64,000 nucleotides of DNA from assembly GCA_019745195.1 (NCBI GenBank), contig JAIETL010000011.1, positions 1 to 64,000 on the forward strand, in the 5' to 3' direction. Below the pieces are notes generated by a model. That model searched no databases. It was not told where the DNA came from and saw only the letters and a list, made by a program, of their open reading frames with translations. A program made the position numbers and the translations under genes. The stretch is from Beijerinckiaceae bacterium. Its GTDB lineage: Bacteria; Pseudomonadota; Alphaproteobacteria; Rhizobiales; Beijerinckiaceae. Below, piece after piece: positions 8,777 to 17,845 of this stretch (positions are counted from its first letter, which is position 1; the number at the start of each line of letters is the position of its first letter).

Positions 8777-10938
8777 GCGCGATCCCCGATTTCACAACGC
8801 TGGCCTTCGGCGGCAACGAGGCGACGCCTCCGACCGCGCCGGCTTCGGGCGAGCCGTGGTTCACGCCCGAGGGTATCCCGGTCAAGCCGATCTATACGTC
8901 CGAAGACCGCGCAGGGCTTTCCTTCGTCGACACGCTGCCCGGCCTGCCGCCCTATCTGCGCGGCCCCTACCCGACCATGTACGTCAACCAGCCCTGGACG
9001 ATCCGGCAATATGCCGGCTTCTCCACGGCCGAGGATTCCAACGCCTTCTATCGGCGCAATCTCGCGGCGGGACAGAAGGGCCTGTCGGTCGCTTTCGATC
9101 TCGCTACCCATCGCGGCTATGACAGCGATCATCCCCGCGTCGGCGGCGATGTCGGCATGGCCGGCGTCGCGATCGATTCGATCTACGACATGCGCACGCT
9201 GTTCTCCGGCATCCCGCTCGACCAGATGAGCGTGTCGATGACGATGAACGGTGCGGTCCTGCCGGTGCTGGCGCTGTTCATCGTCGCGGCGGAAGAACAG
9301 GGCGTGCCGGCGGCGAAGCTCTCAGGCACGATCCAGAACGACATCCTCAAGGAGTTCATGGTCCGCAACACCTATATCTACCCGCCCTCGCCCTCGATGC
9401 GGATCATCGGCGACATTTTCTCCTACACCTCGGCCAACATGCCGAAGTTCAACTCCATTTCGATCTCCGGCTATCACATGCAGGAGGCCGGTGCGACGCA
9501 GGACCTCGAGCTCGGCTACACGCTCGCCGACGGCGTCGAATACATCCGCGCCGGCCAGCGCGCGGGCCTCTCGGTGGATGCCTTCGCGCCGCGCCTGTCG
9601 TTCTTCTGGGCGATTGGCATGAACTTCTTCATGGAGGTCGCCAAGCTGCGGGCAGCGCGGCTGATCTGGGCCAAGCTCGTCAAGGATTTCGGCGCGACGA
9701 ACGAGAAGTCGCTGCCGCTGCGGACGCATTGCCAGACCTCGGGTTGGTCGCTCACGGCGCAGGACGTGTTCAACAACGTGCCGCGCACGATGATCGAGGC
9801 GATGGCGGCGACGCAGGGGCATACCCAGTCGCTTCACACCAACGCGCTCGACGAGGCTTTGGCCCTTCCGACCGATTTTTCCGCCCGCATCGCCCGCAAC
9901 ACCCAGATCCTGCTGCAGCAGGAGAGCGGCACCAGCCGGATCATCGATCCCTGGGGCGGCTCCTATTATGTCGAGCGCCTGACCGCCGATCTCGCCGCCA
10001 AGGCCTGGTCGCACATCACCGAGGTCGAGGCGCTCGGCGGCATGGCCAAGGCGATCGAGGCCGGCATCCCCAAGCTGCGCATCGAGGAGGCCGCCGCCAA
10101 GACGCAGGCGCGCATCGACGGGAAGCAGCAGGGCATCATCGGCGTCAACATGTTCAAGCCCGAGAACGAGGCGAAAATCGATGTGCTCGTCGTCAACAAT
10201 GCCTCGGTGCGGGCGCAACAACTCGAGAAGCTGCGCAGACTCAAGGCGGAACGCGTCGAGGCCGATGTTCAGTCCGCCCTGAGCGCGCTGACCAACGGCG
10301 CGGCAAGCGACGCCAACCTGCTTGACCTCGCCGTCAAGGCCGCGCGCGCCAAGGCGACGGTCGGCGAAATCTCGATGGCGATGGAACAGGCGTTCGGGCG
10401 TCACAGGGCCGAGATCAAGTCGATCGCGGGCGTCTACAAGCGGGAGGTCGGCGACATGAACCCTGCGGTTGCGCGCGTGCAGATGATGACGGAAGCCTTT
10501 GCCGAAGCGGATGGCCGCCGCCCGCGCATCCTCGTCGCCAAGATGGGCCAGGACGGGCACGACAGGGGCCAGAAGGTCATCGCCTCGGCCTTCGCCGATC
10601 TCGGCTTCGATGTCGATATCGGGCCGCTCTTCGCCACGCCCGACGAGGCGGCGCGGCAGGGCGTCGAGAACGACGTCCATATCATCGGCGTATCCTCGCT
10701 GGCGGCAGGGCATCTCACATTGGTGCCGGAACTGAAGACCGCTCTCGCTCAGGCCGGACGGCCCGACATCATGATCGTGGTCGGCGGCGTCATCCCTCCG
10801 CAGGATTTCGAGGCGTTGATGCAAGCAGGCGCAAGTGCGATCTTCCCGCCGGGCACCGTGATCGCCGATGCCGCAGAGAAGCTGCTGGAGGAGCTGAACG
10901 GGCGGCTGGGCTATGCGCAGCGCGACGCGGCGGAATAG
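8773..10938 (+). CDS. mutB: Methylmalonyl-CoA mutase large (alpha, catalytic) subunit
   Basis: The 721-residue catalytic subunit has the N-terminal substrate barrel, with [11 protein letters not shown] starting near residue 317 and [13 protein letters not shown] downstream. The C-terminal B12 domain contains DGHDRG (about 594-599), whose histidine is the lower axial cobalt ligand. It catalyses the adenosylcobalamin-dependent rearrangement of methylmalonyl-CoA to succinyl-CoA. The start is the ATG overlapping the stop of the preceding membrane-protein gene; a longer frame upstream lies within that gene and is rejected. A strong terminator follows. The GTPase chaperone MeaB is encoded 10 kb away at 21198. 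Confidence 0.97.
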   Translation: MSAIPDFTTLAFGGNEATPPTAPASGEPWFTPEGIPVKPIYTSEDRAGLSFVDTLPGLPPYLRGPYPTMYVNQPWTIRQYAGFSTAEDSNAFYRRNLAAGQKGLSVAFDLATHRGYDSDHPRVGGDVGMAGVAIDSIYDMRTLFSGIPLDQMSVSMTMNGAVLPVLALFIVAAEEQGVPAAKLSGTIQNDILKEFMVRNTYIYPPSPSMRIIGDIFSYTSANMPKFNSISISGYHMQEAGATQDLELGYTLADGVEYIRAGQRAGLSVDAFAPRLSFFWAIGMNFFMEVAKLRAARLIWAKLVKDFGATNEKSLPLRTHCQTSGWSLTAQDVFNNVPRTMIEAMAATQGHTQSLHTNALDEALALPTDFSARIARNTQILLQQESGTSRIIDPWGGSYYVERLTADLAAKAWSHITEVEALGGMAKAIEAGIPKLRIEEAAAKTQARIDGKQQGIIGVNMFKPENEAKIDVLVVNNASVRAQQLEKLRRLKAERVEADVQSALSALTNGAASDANLLDLAVKAARAKATVGEISMAMEQAFGRHRAEIKSIAGVYKREVGDMNPAVARVQMMTEAFAEADGRRPRILVAKMGQDGHDRGQKVIASAFADLGFDVDIGPLFATPDEAARQGVENDVHIIGVSSLAAGHLTLVPELKTALAQAGRPDIMIVVGGVIPPQDFEALMQAGASAIFPPGTVIADAAEKLLEELNGRLGYAQRDAAE

Positions 10939-10950
10939 CTAGGCAGACAG

Positions 10951-10980
10951 GCGCGGCCCTTCCGGGCCGCGCTGTTCTTT
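10951..10980 (+). terminator. Rho-independent terminator of the methylmalonyl-CoA mutase operon
   Basis: A perfect nine-base stem GCGCGGCCC / GGGCCGCGC with loop TTCC (10951-10972) is followed by TGTTCTTT, 12 bases after the mutB stop codon. Confidence 0.85.
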
Positions 10981-10988
10981 ACGCCCGA

Positions 10989-11249
10989 TTACCTCCAGCC
11001 GTAGCCATAGGGCCGTGGCGGGCCGCGGAAGTCGCGGCCCTCATGCCAGCGCTGCCAGCGGCGATGGCCCCAGTAGCCATGGACGACAGGGGGCGGTGCG
11101 CGCCAGCCATGGGGGCGGTCATAGCCGCCGCGCCCGTAGCGGCCATCCCAGGCCTGCGCGTCGGAGGGGGCGGCGAGGCTCGCCCCCGCCAGCGCGGCTG
11201 CGCCGATGGCGAGAGTGGCGAGGCTGGTCGAGGCGAGTGTGCGGAACAT
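10989..11249 (-). CDS. Small secreted aromatic/arginine-rich protein
   Basis: The 86-residue precursor has a clear Sec signal peptide (hydrophobic residues 8-28, cleavage predicted after AQA at 33). The short mature part is unusually rich in Trp, Tyr, Arg, Gly and Pro (GYWGHRRWQRWHEGRDF). Such small periplasmic proteins are common in Hyphomicrobiales and remain uncharacterised. The start was set at the ATG beginning the signal peptide, not at the longer frame. It lies downstream of the pot operon on the same strand, separated from it by a probable terminator. Confidence 0.7.
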   Translation of the reverse strand: MFRTLASTSLATLAIGAAALAGASLAAPSDAQAWDGRYGRGGYDRPHGWRAPPPVVHGYWGHRRWQRWHEGRDFRGPPRPYGYGWR

Positions 11250-11307
11250 GGTTCCTGATCCTGTGCGACGGCGCGGGAGAAGCCCCTCGCCTGATGCGCA
11301 CAATCGC

Positions 11308-11326
11308 AAAACCCGTCTGAACGGGG
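11308..11326 (-). terminator. Probable terminator after potI
   Basis: Read on the minus strand, CCCGT-TCAG-ACGGG is followed by TTTTGC, starting 27 bases after the potI stop. The stem is only five base pairs but all strong except one. Confidence 0.5.
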
Positions 11327-11351
11327 GTTGAGGCCGGCGTTCACCCGCCAT

Positions 11352-12140
11352 TTATCCGCGCGCGAAGCGTTCCCGCTTCAGCAGCAGCGAGGCACAGATC
11401 ACGACGAGCGCGACGGCTCCGATCAGCAGCGTGCAGGCGGCGTTGATCTCGGGCGAGACACCAAGCCTGACCGCCGAATAGAGCCGCATCGGCAGCGTCG
11501 TCGCGCCTGGCCCCGTGGTGAAGCTCGCGATCACGAGGTCGTCGAGCGAGAGCGTGAAGGCGAGCATCCAGGCCGCCGCGACGCCGGGCGCGATCAACGG
11601 CAGCGTGACGGTGAAGAAGGTCACGAGCGGCGTCGCGCCGAGATCGCGCGCGGCCTCCTCCAGTGATGTGTCGAAACGTGCCAGCCGCGCCTGCACGACG
11701 ATGGCCGCGAAACCGAGACCCAGCGTCGCGTGCGCGATCGTCACGGTCCAGAAGCCGCGCCCGATATCGAGCGAGACGAAAAGCAGCAGCAGCGACAGCC
11801 CGGTGATCACCTCCGGCATCACCAGCGGCGCCAGCACCATGCCGGAAAACAGCGTGCGCCCGGCAAAGCGGCCATGGCGCGCGAGCGCCAGCGCCGCCAG
11901 CGTACCCAACACCGACGCCAGCGTCGCCGAGACGAAGGCCAGCCGGAGGCTCAGCCAGGCGGCGTCGAGCAGCGGCTGGTTCGACAAAAGCGCGCCATAC
12001 CAGCGCGTCGAGAACCCGCCCCAGACCGTGACGAGCCGTGACCCATTGAAGGAATAGGCGACCAGCGCCACGATCGGCAAATAGAGGAAGGCGAAGCCGG
12101 CGACGAGCGCCAGCACGAGACCGGGGCCGAGCCGCTTCAT
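11352..12140 (-). CDS. potI: Putrescine/spermidine-type ABC transporter permease PotI
   Basis: The 262-residue inner-membrane protein has about six hydrophobic segments and the cytoplasmic EAA loop (EEAARDLGATPLVTFF... with LPLIAPGV) that docks with the ATPase. N-terminal FLYLPIVALVAYSFNGS is typical of the PotC/PotI permeases. It is the last gene of the potF-potG-potH-potI operon and overlaps potH by ATGA. It forms the transmembrane channel with PotH for polyamine uptake. Exact substrate (putrescine versus other polyamine or related cation) is inferred from the binding protein. Confidence 0.93.
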   Translation of the reverse strand: MKRLGPGLVLALVAGFAFLYLPIVALVAYSFNGSRLVTVWGGFSTRWYGALLSNQPLLDAAWLSLRLAFVSATLASVLGTLAALALARHGRFAGRTLFSGMVLAPLVMPEVITGLSLLLLFVSLDIGRGFWTVTIAHATLGLGFAAIVVQARLARFDTSLEEAARDLGATPLVTFFTVTLPLIAPGVAAAWMLAFTLSLDDLVIASFTTGPGATTLPMRLYSAVRLGVSPEINAACTLLIGAVALVVICASLLLKRERFARG

Positions 12141-13021
12141 GCTGCGGCTCCCCGCGCGCGCTGGAGCAGCATCAGCGGGAGAACCAGCACGACGAGCAGC
12201 ACGACCGCCACGGCAGAAGCCAGCGGCCAGTCGCGGTTGGAGAAGAACTCGGTCCAGAGCGCCTTGCCGATCATGGTGGTGTCGGGGCCGCCGAGCAGGT
12301 CTGGAATGACGAACTCGCCGATCGCCGGGATGAAGACGAGCGCCGAGCCCGCGAGGATGCCGGGCAGCGACAGGGGCAGCGTCACCGAAAGGAAGGCCCG
12401 CGACGGCGTGGCGCCGAGATCGGCGGCGGCCTCCAGCAGCGTGCGATCGAGTTTTTGCAGGCTCGCGAAAAGCGGCAGCACCATGAAGGGCAGATACGAA
12501 TAGACCATGCCGATCAGCACGGCGGCCTCGGTGTTGAGCAGGCGCAGAGGCTCAGCCGTCAGGCCAAGCCAGAGCAGCGCTGAATCGAGCAGCCCGTCGG
12601 GCCGCAATATGCCGATCCAGGCGTAGACGCGGATCAGAAAGGACGTCCAGAACGGCAGGATGACGAGCACGATCAGCACGCCCTGCCAGCGGCGCGGAGC
12701 GGCGGCCATCGCATAGGCAAGCGGGTAACCGATCGCGAGCGCCGCCAGCGTGGTCAGGGCCGCGATGCGCAGCGAGGTCAGGTAGCTTCGCCAGTAGAGA
12801 TCGTCGCTGGCGATCAGCCGGAAATTCTCGAGATCGAGCGCCGAGAGGAAAGCGCCGAGTTCCGAGACGCCCTGAAAATGCGGTGAATAAGGCGGGATCG
12901 CCGTGTCCGCGTCGGAGAGCGCCATGCGCAGCACGATGGCGAAGGGGATCAGGAAGAACAGGATGAGCCAAAGATAGGGGATTGCCGGGAAAAGGCGGGC
13001 GAAACGCGAACCCGGTTTCAT
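12137..13021 (-). CDS. potH: Putrescine-type ABC transporter permease PotH
   Basis: The 294-residue permease has an N-terminal membrane segment (YLWLILFFLIPFAIVLRMALSD), a large periplasmic loop (about residues 38-85), then five further hydrophobic segments. The EAA motif EAAADLGATPSRAFLSVTLP is followed by LPGI. It pairs with PotI. The gene is separated from potG by 169 bases that hold a long palindromic repeat, unlike the overlapping junctions elsewhere in the operon. Confidence 0.93.
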   Translation of the reverse strand: MKPGSRFARLFPAIPYLWLILFFLIPFAIVLRMALSDADTAIPPYSPHFQGVSELGAFLSALDLENFRLIASDDLYWRSYLTSLRIAALTTLAALAIGYPLAYAMAAAPRRWQGVLIVLVILPFWTSFLIRVYAWIGILRPDGLLDSALLWLGLTAEPLRLLNTEAAVLIGMVYSYLPFMVLPLFASLQKLDRTLLEAAADLGATPSRAFLSVTLPLSLPGILAGSALVFIPAIGEFVIPDLLGGPDTTMIGKALWTEFFSNRDWPLASAVAVVLLVVLVLPLMLLQRARGAAA

Positions 13022-13058
13022 GGTCGAACCTCTGAAACGGGTTCGAAAATTCCAATTT

Positions 13059-13170
13059 CCTCATCCTGAGGAGCCGCGCATGCGGTGTCTCGAAGGATGC
13101 TCCAGTTCGCACGGGAGACGCTTGCTGGAGCATCCTTCGAGACGGCCCTTTGGGCCTCCTCAGGGTGAGG
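13059..13170. repeat. Palindromic repeat, family A, copy 1 (potG-potH gap)
   Basis: The element of about 112 bases begins with CCTCATCCTGAGGAG, contains GTCTCGAAGGATGCTCCAG and its inverted counterpart CTGGAGCATCCTTCGAGAC, and ends with CTCCTCAGGGTGAGG. It can fold into one long hairpin. Two related copies lie at 39193 and 46580. Confidence 0.9.
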
Positions 13171-13190
13171 GGTGTTAGGATGGGCGACTG

Positions 13191-14366
13191 TCACGGCGCC
13201 AACACCATGCCAGCCTCTACGTCCCATGACAGCCAGACCTCGTCCTCCCAGGCGAAAGGGCGCGCAATCTGGCGCGTGCGGTTGGCCAGCGAGACCTTGA
13301 GCAACGCCTCTCCGACCTTGACCTGCACCATGGTGATGTCGCCGAGATAGCCGATGTCCCAGATGACGCCACGAGCCTTGTTGGCGGCTTGCTCCGGTTC
13401 GTCATGCGAAAGCGCGATCTTCTCCGGCCTCAGCCCGACCGTGACCGCATCGCCGGCAGCCAGAGCGGGCGCGTCCTCGTCCAGTTCCACCATGCCGGCC
13501 AGTGTCGTCTCGATGCTGACGAGATCACCCTCGACGGCCGTGACGCGGCCCTCCAGCAGATTGATGTCGCCGACGAACTCTGCGACCTGCCGGTTGACCG
13601 GGGCCTCGTAGATCACGTCCGGCGGGCCGATCTGGACGAGCCGGCCGCGATCCATCACCGCCATCCGGTCGGCCATGGTCATGGCCTCATCCTGGTCGTG
13701 CGTCACGACCATGAAGGTGGTGCCGAGTTCGTGCTGGATGTTGACCAACTCGAACTGCGTCTCCTCGCGCAGCTTGCGGTCGAGCGCCGCCAGCGGCTCG
13801 TCGAGCAGCAGCAGGCGCGGCCGCCGCGCCAGCGCCCTCGCGAGCGCGACGCGCTGGCGCTGGCCGCCGGACAACTGGTCCGGCCGGCGCGCGCCGAGCC
13901 CATCGAGCTTCACCAGCGTCAGCATCTGCGCGACGCGCCGGGCGATCTCGGGTTTCGGCAGCCCCTGCCGCTTCAGGCCAAAGGCGATGTTGTCGGAGAC
14001 GCAGAGATGAGGAAACAGCGCATAGGACTGGAACATCATGTTGACCGGCCGCAGATGAGGCGGAGCATGCGTGATCTCGACGCCGTCGAGCAGGATTTCA
14101 CCTTTGTCGGGCTGTTCGAATCCCGCCAGCATCCGCATCAGCGTAGTCTTGCCGCAGCCGGAGGGGCCCAGCAGCGCGAAGAATTCGCGCGGATAGAGTT
14201 TCAGCGACAGGTTATCGACTGCCGTGACAGCGCCGAACCGCTTGGTCACGCTCCTGAACTCGACCAGAGGTTGAGCGGCAGGGTCGTTCCAGGGCTGGAA
14301 GGACCGGCGCAGACCACCGAACGAGGCCTTGCGCACTCCTCCAGCCGAAACAGAATTCGTGCTCAC
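13191..14366 (-). CDS. potG: Putrescine-type ABC transporter ATP-binding protein PotG
   Basis: The ATPase has Walker A GPSGCGKTT, Q-loop MMFQSYALFP, signature LSGGQRQR, Walker B RLLLLDEPLAALD and switch VTHDQDEA. A C-terminal TOBE-type regulatory domain covers about residues 255-390. The chosen start is GTG at 14364-14366, which overlaps the potF stop codon by four bases and gives 391 residues; an ATG eight codons upstream (14390) is an alternative lying inside potF. It energises PotHI. Confidence 0.93.
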   Translation of the reverse strand: MSTNSVSAGGVRKASFGGLRRSFQPWNDPAAQPLVEFRSVTKRFGAVTAVDNLSLKLYPREFFALLGPSGCGKTTLMRMLAGFEQPDKGEILLDGVEITHAPPHLRPVNMMFQSYALFPHLCVSDNIAFGLKRQGLPKPEIARRVAQMLTLVKLDGLGARRPDQLSGGQRQRVALARALARRPRLLLLDEPLAALDRKLREETQFELVNIQHELGTTFMVVTHDQDEAMTMADRMAVMDRGRLVQIGPPDVIYEAPVNRQVAEFVGDINLLEGRVTAVEGDLVSIETTLAGMVELDEDAPALAAGDAVTVGLRPEKIALSHDEPEQAANKARGVIWDIGYLGDITMVQVKVGEALLKVSLANRTRQIARPFAWEDEVWLSWDVEAGMVLAP

Positions 14367-15469
14367 TTGCCGGTCTTGACGCGCGTCCACAGCCGGTTGA
14401 CCGTCCTCTGCGCCTTCTGGTCATAGGGCGTGATCGTATAGAGCCGGCCCATCACGGCGTCTGGCGGATAAATGCCAGGATTGTCGCGCACGGCGGCCGA
14501 GAGCAGCGGCTTCGAGGCGAGGTTGCCGTTGGCGTACTGGATGAAGTCGGAATTCTTCGCCGCCATCGCCGGGCGGTTGACGAAATCGATGAATGTCAGC
14601 GCGGCGTCCGCATTGGCGGCGTCCTTCGGGATGACGAAGGAGTCGAACCACATCAGCGCCCCCTCCTTCGGGATGGAATAGGCAATCTGGACGTTGTTCT
14701 TGGCTTCCTCCGCGCGCTTCTTGGCCTGCAGCACGTCGCCGGAGTAACCAACCGCAAGGCAGATGTCGCCGTTCGCCAGCGCGTTGATGTATTCCGATGA
14801 ATGGAACTTCTGGATATGCGGGCGCATCTTGCGCAGCAATTCACCCGCCTTGTTCAGGTCGGCCTCGACCTTGGAATCGGGGTTGAGCCCGAGATAGCGC
14901 AAGGCGGCCGGAAACATCTCCTCGACGGCATCGAGCACATGAACCCCGCAGTTGGAGAGCTTCTTCAACTGGTCGGGATCGAACAGGATCTTCCAACTGT
15001 CGATGACCGCATCAGCGCCCAGCCGCTCCTTGATCTTGGCGGTGTTGTAGCCGATCCCGGTCGTGCCCCACATGTAGTTCACGGCGAACTTGTTGCCGGG
15101 GTCGTATTTCGCCAGCCGGCCCTGAATCTCCGGCCAGGCGTTCTTGAGGTTCGGCACTTTGGCCGCGTCGATCGGCGCGTAGAGCCCGAGCGGAATATGG
15201 CGCGGCAGGAAGGAGGCCGTGACCACGATCAGGTCGTAGCCGGTCTTGCCCGCAAGCAATTTGGTCTCGACCGTCTCCATCTGGTCGAAGGTGTCATAGA
15301 CGACGGTGATCCCGGTCTCCTTCTTGAAGGCGTCGAGCACCTCGGGATCGACATAGTCGGACCAGTTGTAGATGCGCAGTTCCTTGTTCTGCGCCAAGAC
15401 CGGCGCTGCGGCCGTCAGCGCCATTGCCGCGCCTGCCAGAAAGCCCTTCAGCCAACCCTGCCCTGCCAT
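14363..15469 (-). CDS. potF: Periplasmic putrescine-binding protein PotF
   Basis: The 368-residue precursor has a Sec signal peptide (hydrophobic core residues 9-24, cleavage after VLA-Q near 26). The mature N-terminus LRIYNWSDYVDPEVLDAF is characteristic of PotD/PotF. Conserved stretches include YDLIVVTASFLPRHIPLGLY and MWGTTGIGYN. It is the first gene of the operon and provides specificity. The length and motifs fit PotF better than PotD. The ATG lies close to a GACACGACGATG context without a strong Shine-Dalgarno. Confidence 0.94.
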   Translation of the reverse strand: MAGQGWLKGFLAGAAMALTAAAPVLAQNKELRIYNWSDYVDPEVLDAFKKETGITVVYDTFDQMETVETKLLAGKTGYDLIVVTASFLPRHIPLGLYAPIDAAKVPNLKNAWPEIQGRLAKYDPGNKFAVNYMWGTTGIGYNTAKIKERLGADAVIDSWKILFDPDQLKKLSNCGVHVLDAVEEMFPAALRYLGLNPDSKVEADLNKAGELLRKMRPHIQKFHSSEYINALANGDICLAVGYSGDVLQAKKRAEEAKNNVQIAYSIPKEGALMWFDSFVIPKDAANADAALTFIDFVNRPAMAAKNSDFIQYANGNLASKPLLSAAVRDNPGIYPPDAVMGRLYTITPYDQKAQRTVNRLWTRVKTGK

Positions 15470-15623
15470 CGTCGTGTCGCTCCCGGCGAGTCGCCTCGCC
15501 CTCTCGAGTGGTCGCCAAAGCTAGCAGCTTGGCCGCGCGCCTCAACGGGTTTTGATCGGCCTGCGACCACGGCGCCGCGCGCGCCGTCTTGCGATGCAAC
15601 AAGCCCGCCACATATCGTCAACT

Positions 15624-16361
15624 ATGCGCTTCTTCCGCCGCTTCCTGCTCGTCTTCGCCGTGTTGTTCCTGATCCCGGTGGCCACCCATGCCGCATGGTG
15701 GTCATGGCAACCGCTCGCCGGCGACTGGCGGCGCGCCGACTGGTCCAGCGCAAAGCTCCTGCCGGCCGCCGCGATCGAGCCCGAGGCGACGGTGCATGTC
15801 TTCGCCGCCCGCGTCGGGCGCTGGCGCGGCGTCTTCGCGCATCATTCATGGGTGGTGGTGAAGGAGAAGGGCGCGCGCGCCTATACCCGCTTCGACGTCG
15901 TCGGCTGGGGCACGCCGGTGCGCGTCAACCATCGCGAGGCCGATGGGCGCTGGTACGGCAACACGCCCGAACTCGTGACCGAGGTGCGCGGCGAGGCGGC
16001 CGAGCGCCTGATCCCGCGCATCCGCGCCGCCGTCGCAAGCTATTCCTACAACGCGCCGGGCAGCTACCTCGCCTGGCCGGGGCCGAACTCGAACAGCTTC
16101 GTCCAGCATGTTCTCGCCGAGGTGCCCGAACTCGGCCAGGCCCTGCCGCCGACCGCGATCGGCAAGGATTTTCGCGATGACGGCCTCTTCGCAGGGCTAA
16201 CACCGAGCCGAACCGGCGTGCAGGCTTCGCTCTACGGGCTTGCAGGCGTCACGCTGGGCTGGGTCGAGGGCGTCGAGATCAACCTGCTCGGGCTGGTGGC
16301 GGGTTTCGATCTGCGCAGCCCGGCGATCAAGCTGCCGGGCTGGGGACGGGTCGGGGTTTAG
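15624..16361 (+). CDS. DUF3750 domain-containing exported protein
   Basis: The 245-residue product starts with a membrane anchor or signal segment (FRRFLLVFAVLFLIPVATHA). The rest matches the DUF3750 family pattern: HVFAARVGRWRGVFAHHSWVVVK, RFDVVGWG-x-PVR, and SYLAWPGPNSNSFVQHVL. Histidines and the asparagine/serine of NSNSF are conserved in the family and suggest an enzyme-like site, but no activity is established. The ATG was chosen because it begins the hydrophobic segment. It diverges from potF and converges with the PLP enzyme gene. Confidence 0.85.
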   Translation: MRFFRRFLLVFAVLFLIPVATHAAWWSWQPLAGDWRRADWSSAKLLPAAAIEPEATVHVFAARVGRWRGVFAHHSWVVVKEKGARAYTRFDVVGWGTPVRVNHREADGRWYGNTPELVTEVRGEAAERLIPRIRAAVASYSYNAPGSYLAWPGPNSNSFVQHVLAEVPELGQALPPTAIGKDFRDDGLFAGLTPSRTGVQASLYGLAGVTLGWVEGVEINLLGLVAGFDLRSPAIKLPGWGRVGV

Positions 16362-16384
16362 GTTTTCTTCCGCGAGCCCTCGTT

Positions 16385-16461
16385 CGTCTTTGCGAGCGCA
16401 GCGAAGCAATCCAGAGCCGTAGAGCGCGACCCTGGATTGCTTCGCTGCGCTCGCAAAGACG
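16385..16461. repeat. Palindromic repeat, family C (perfect 30-base arms)
   Basis: Arms at 16385-16414 and 16432-16461 are perfect reverse complements over 30 bases, separated by 17 bases. It starts with CGTCTTTGCGAGCGC and lies between two convergent genes, so it could act as a bidirectional terminator. There is no T-run. Confidence 0.92.
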
Positions 16462-16468
16462 GGTTGGC

Positions 16469-17755
16469 TCACACCGCCTCCAGCGCCTGCGCCAGATCCG
16501 AGATCAGATCCTCGATGTTCTCGATGCCGACCGAGATGCGGATCAGCGCGTCGGTCAGGCCGATCTCCTCGCGCAACTCGCGCGCGACGCCCGAATGCGT
16601 CATCGCGGCGGGGTGCGAGACCAGCGTCTCGGTGCCGCCGAGCGAGACCGCGAGCTTCATGATCTGGAGATTGTCGAGCACCGCGAAGGCCTCCTTCTCG
16701 CCTCCCTTGACATCGAAGGCGAAGGTCGAGCCCGGCGCGCTGCACTGCCGGTCGAACACCGCCTTGCGCGGGTCGCCGTCCTTCAGGTCGCCGAGATAGT
16801 GCACCTTTGCGATCCTGGGGTGGCTGGCGAGATACTCCGCCACCAGCTTGGCGTTCTCGTTGGCGCGGCTCATGCGGATGTCGAGCGTCTCCAGCGAGCG
16901 CATCAGCATCCAGCAGGAGTTTGGGTCCGCCTGGGTGCCGAGCGAGCCGCGCCAGCCCTTGACCTGCCGGACCAGCGCCTCGGAACCAGAGATCGAGCCG
17001 CCGACGAGATCGGAATGGCCGCCGACATATTTTGTCAGCGAGAGCAGGGTCAGATCCGCGCCGTGCTTCAGCGGCTTCTGGTACTTCGGGCCTAGCATTG
17101 TGTTGTCGACCACGACGGGCGGGCGATGGCCTTGGGTTTTCTCCAGCTCGGCGGCGATAGTCGCGCAGGCTTCGAGGTCGACCAGCCCGTTGGTCGGGTT
17201 CGCCGGCGTCTCGACCAGGATCATGCCAACGCGGCCCTTGGCGGCGGCGGCCTTCGCGGTCTCGCGCATCTGCGCGATGTCGAGCCCGTCGGTGAAGCCG
17301 AAGGGCGTGACGCCGAAGGCACCCATCTGGTTCTTCAGCAGGGTCTCGGTGCCGCCATAGAGCGGGCGCGAATGGATGATGGTGTCGCCGGGACGCAGGA
17401 AGGCGAAGCAGGTCGTCGCGATCGCGGCCATGCCGCTGGCGAAGACGGCGCACTTTTCCGCCTCGTCCCAGATCGCAAGCCGATCCTCGAGGATTTCCAT
17501 GTTGGGGTGGTTGAAGCGCGAATAGACGAGGCCCGATTTCTCGCCGGGCTTGGGCAACCGCCTGCCCGAGGTCAGGTCGAAGAAATCCTTGCCCTGCTGC
17601 GCATTCTCGAAAACGAAGGTCGAGGTCAGGAAGACCGGCGGCTTCAACGCGCCCTCCGACATCGCCGGCGAATAGCCGAAGCCCATCATCAGCGTCTCGG
17701 GATGGAGCTTGCGGTTGGCGATGCGGTCCTTGTGGTAATTGTCCTGGCTCATCAC
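16469..17755 (-). CDS. Cystathionine gamma-synthase / methionine gamma-lyase family PLP enzyme
   Basis: The 428-residue enzyme has the Cys/Met-metabolism PLP fold. YSRFNHPN (residues 78-85) is the phosphate-binding Tyr/Arg segment, ASGMAAI follows at 106-112, VDNTM carries the pyridine-binding Asp217, and SLTKYVGGHSD contains the Schiff-base Lys242. The N-terminal 25 residues and the total length fit the subgroup annotated as methionine gamma-lyase-like or cystathionine gamma-synthase family. Whether it performs gamma-elimination or gamma-replacement (O-acylhomoserine sulfhydrylation) cannot be decided from sequence. It stands alone. I looked for a SAM-II riboswitch upstream and did not see one. 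Confidence 0.9.
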   Translation of the reverse strand: MMSQDNYHKDRIANRKLHPETLMMGFGYSPAMSEGALKPPVFLTSTFVFENAQQGKDFFDLTSGRRLPKPGEKSGLVYSRFNHPNMEILEDRLAIWDEAEKCAVFASGMAAIATTCFAFLRPGDTIIHSRPLYGGTETLLKNQMGAFGVTPFGFTDGLDIAQMRETAKAAAAKGRVGMILVETPANPTNGLVDLEACATIAAELEKTQGHRPPVVVDNTMLGPKYQKPLKHGADLTLLSLTKYVGGHSDLVGGSISGSEALVRQVKGWRGSLGTQADPNSCWMLMRSLETLDIRMSRANENAKLVAEYLASHPRIAKVHYLGDLKDGDPRKAVFDRQCSAPGSTFAFDVKGGEKEAFAVLDNLQIMKLAVSLGGTETLVSHPAAMTHSGVARELREEIGLTDALIRISVGIENIEDLISDLAQALEAV

Positions 17756-17845
17756 GCATCTCCTCGTCGCATCACGGCGTCGCGACAGTCATAGCGGCAA
17801 ACCCGGCCGGCCGCGTTGCGAATTTGCGCGCCGATGCGACAGAAT

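Noticed and set aside
17756..17845. SAM-II riboswitch upstream of the PLP sulfur amino acid enzyme
   Set aside because: I looked for the conserved pseudoknot segments (such as the GCUAAA-type core) and did not find them in the 90 bases available.
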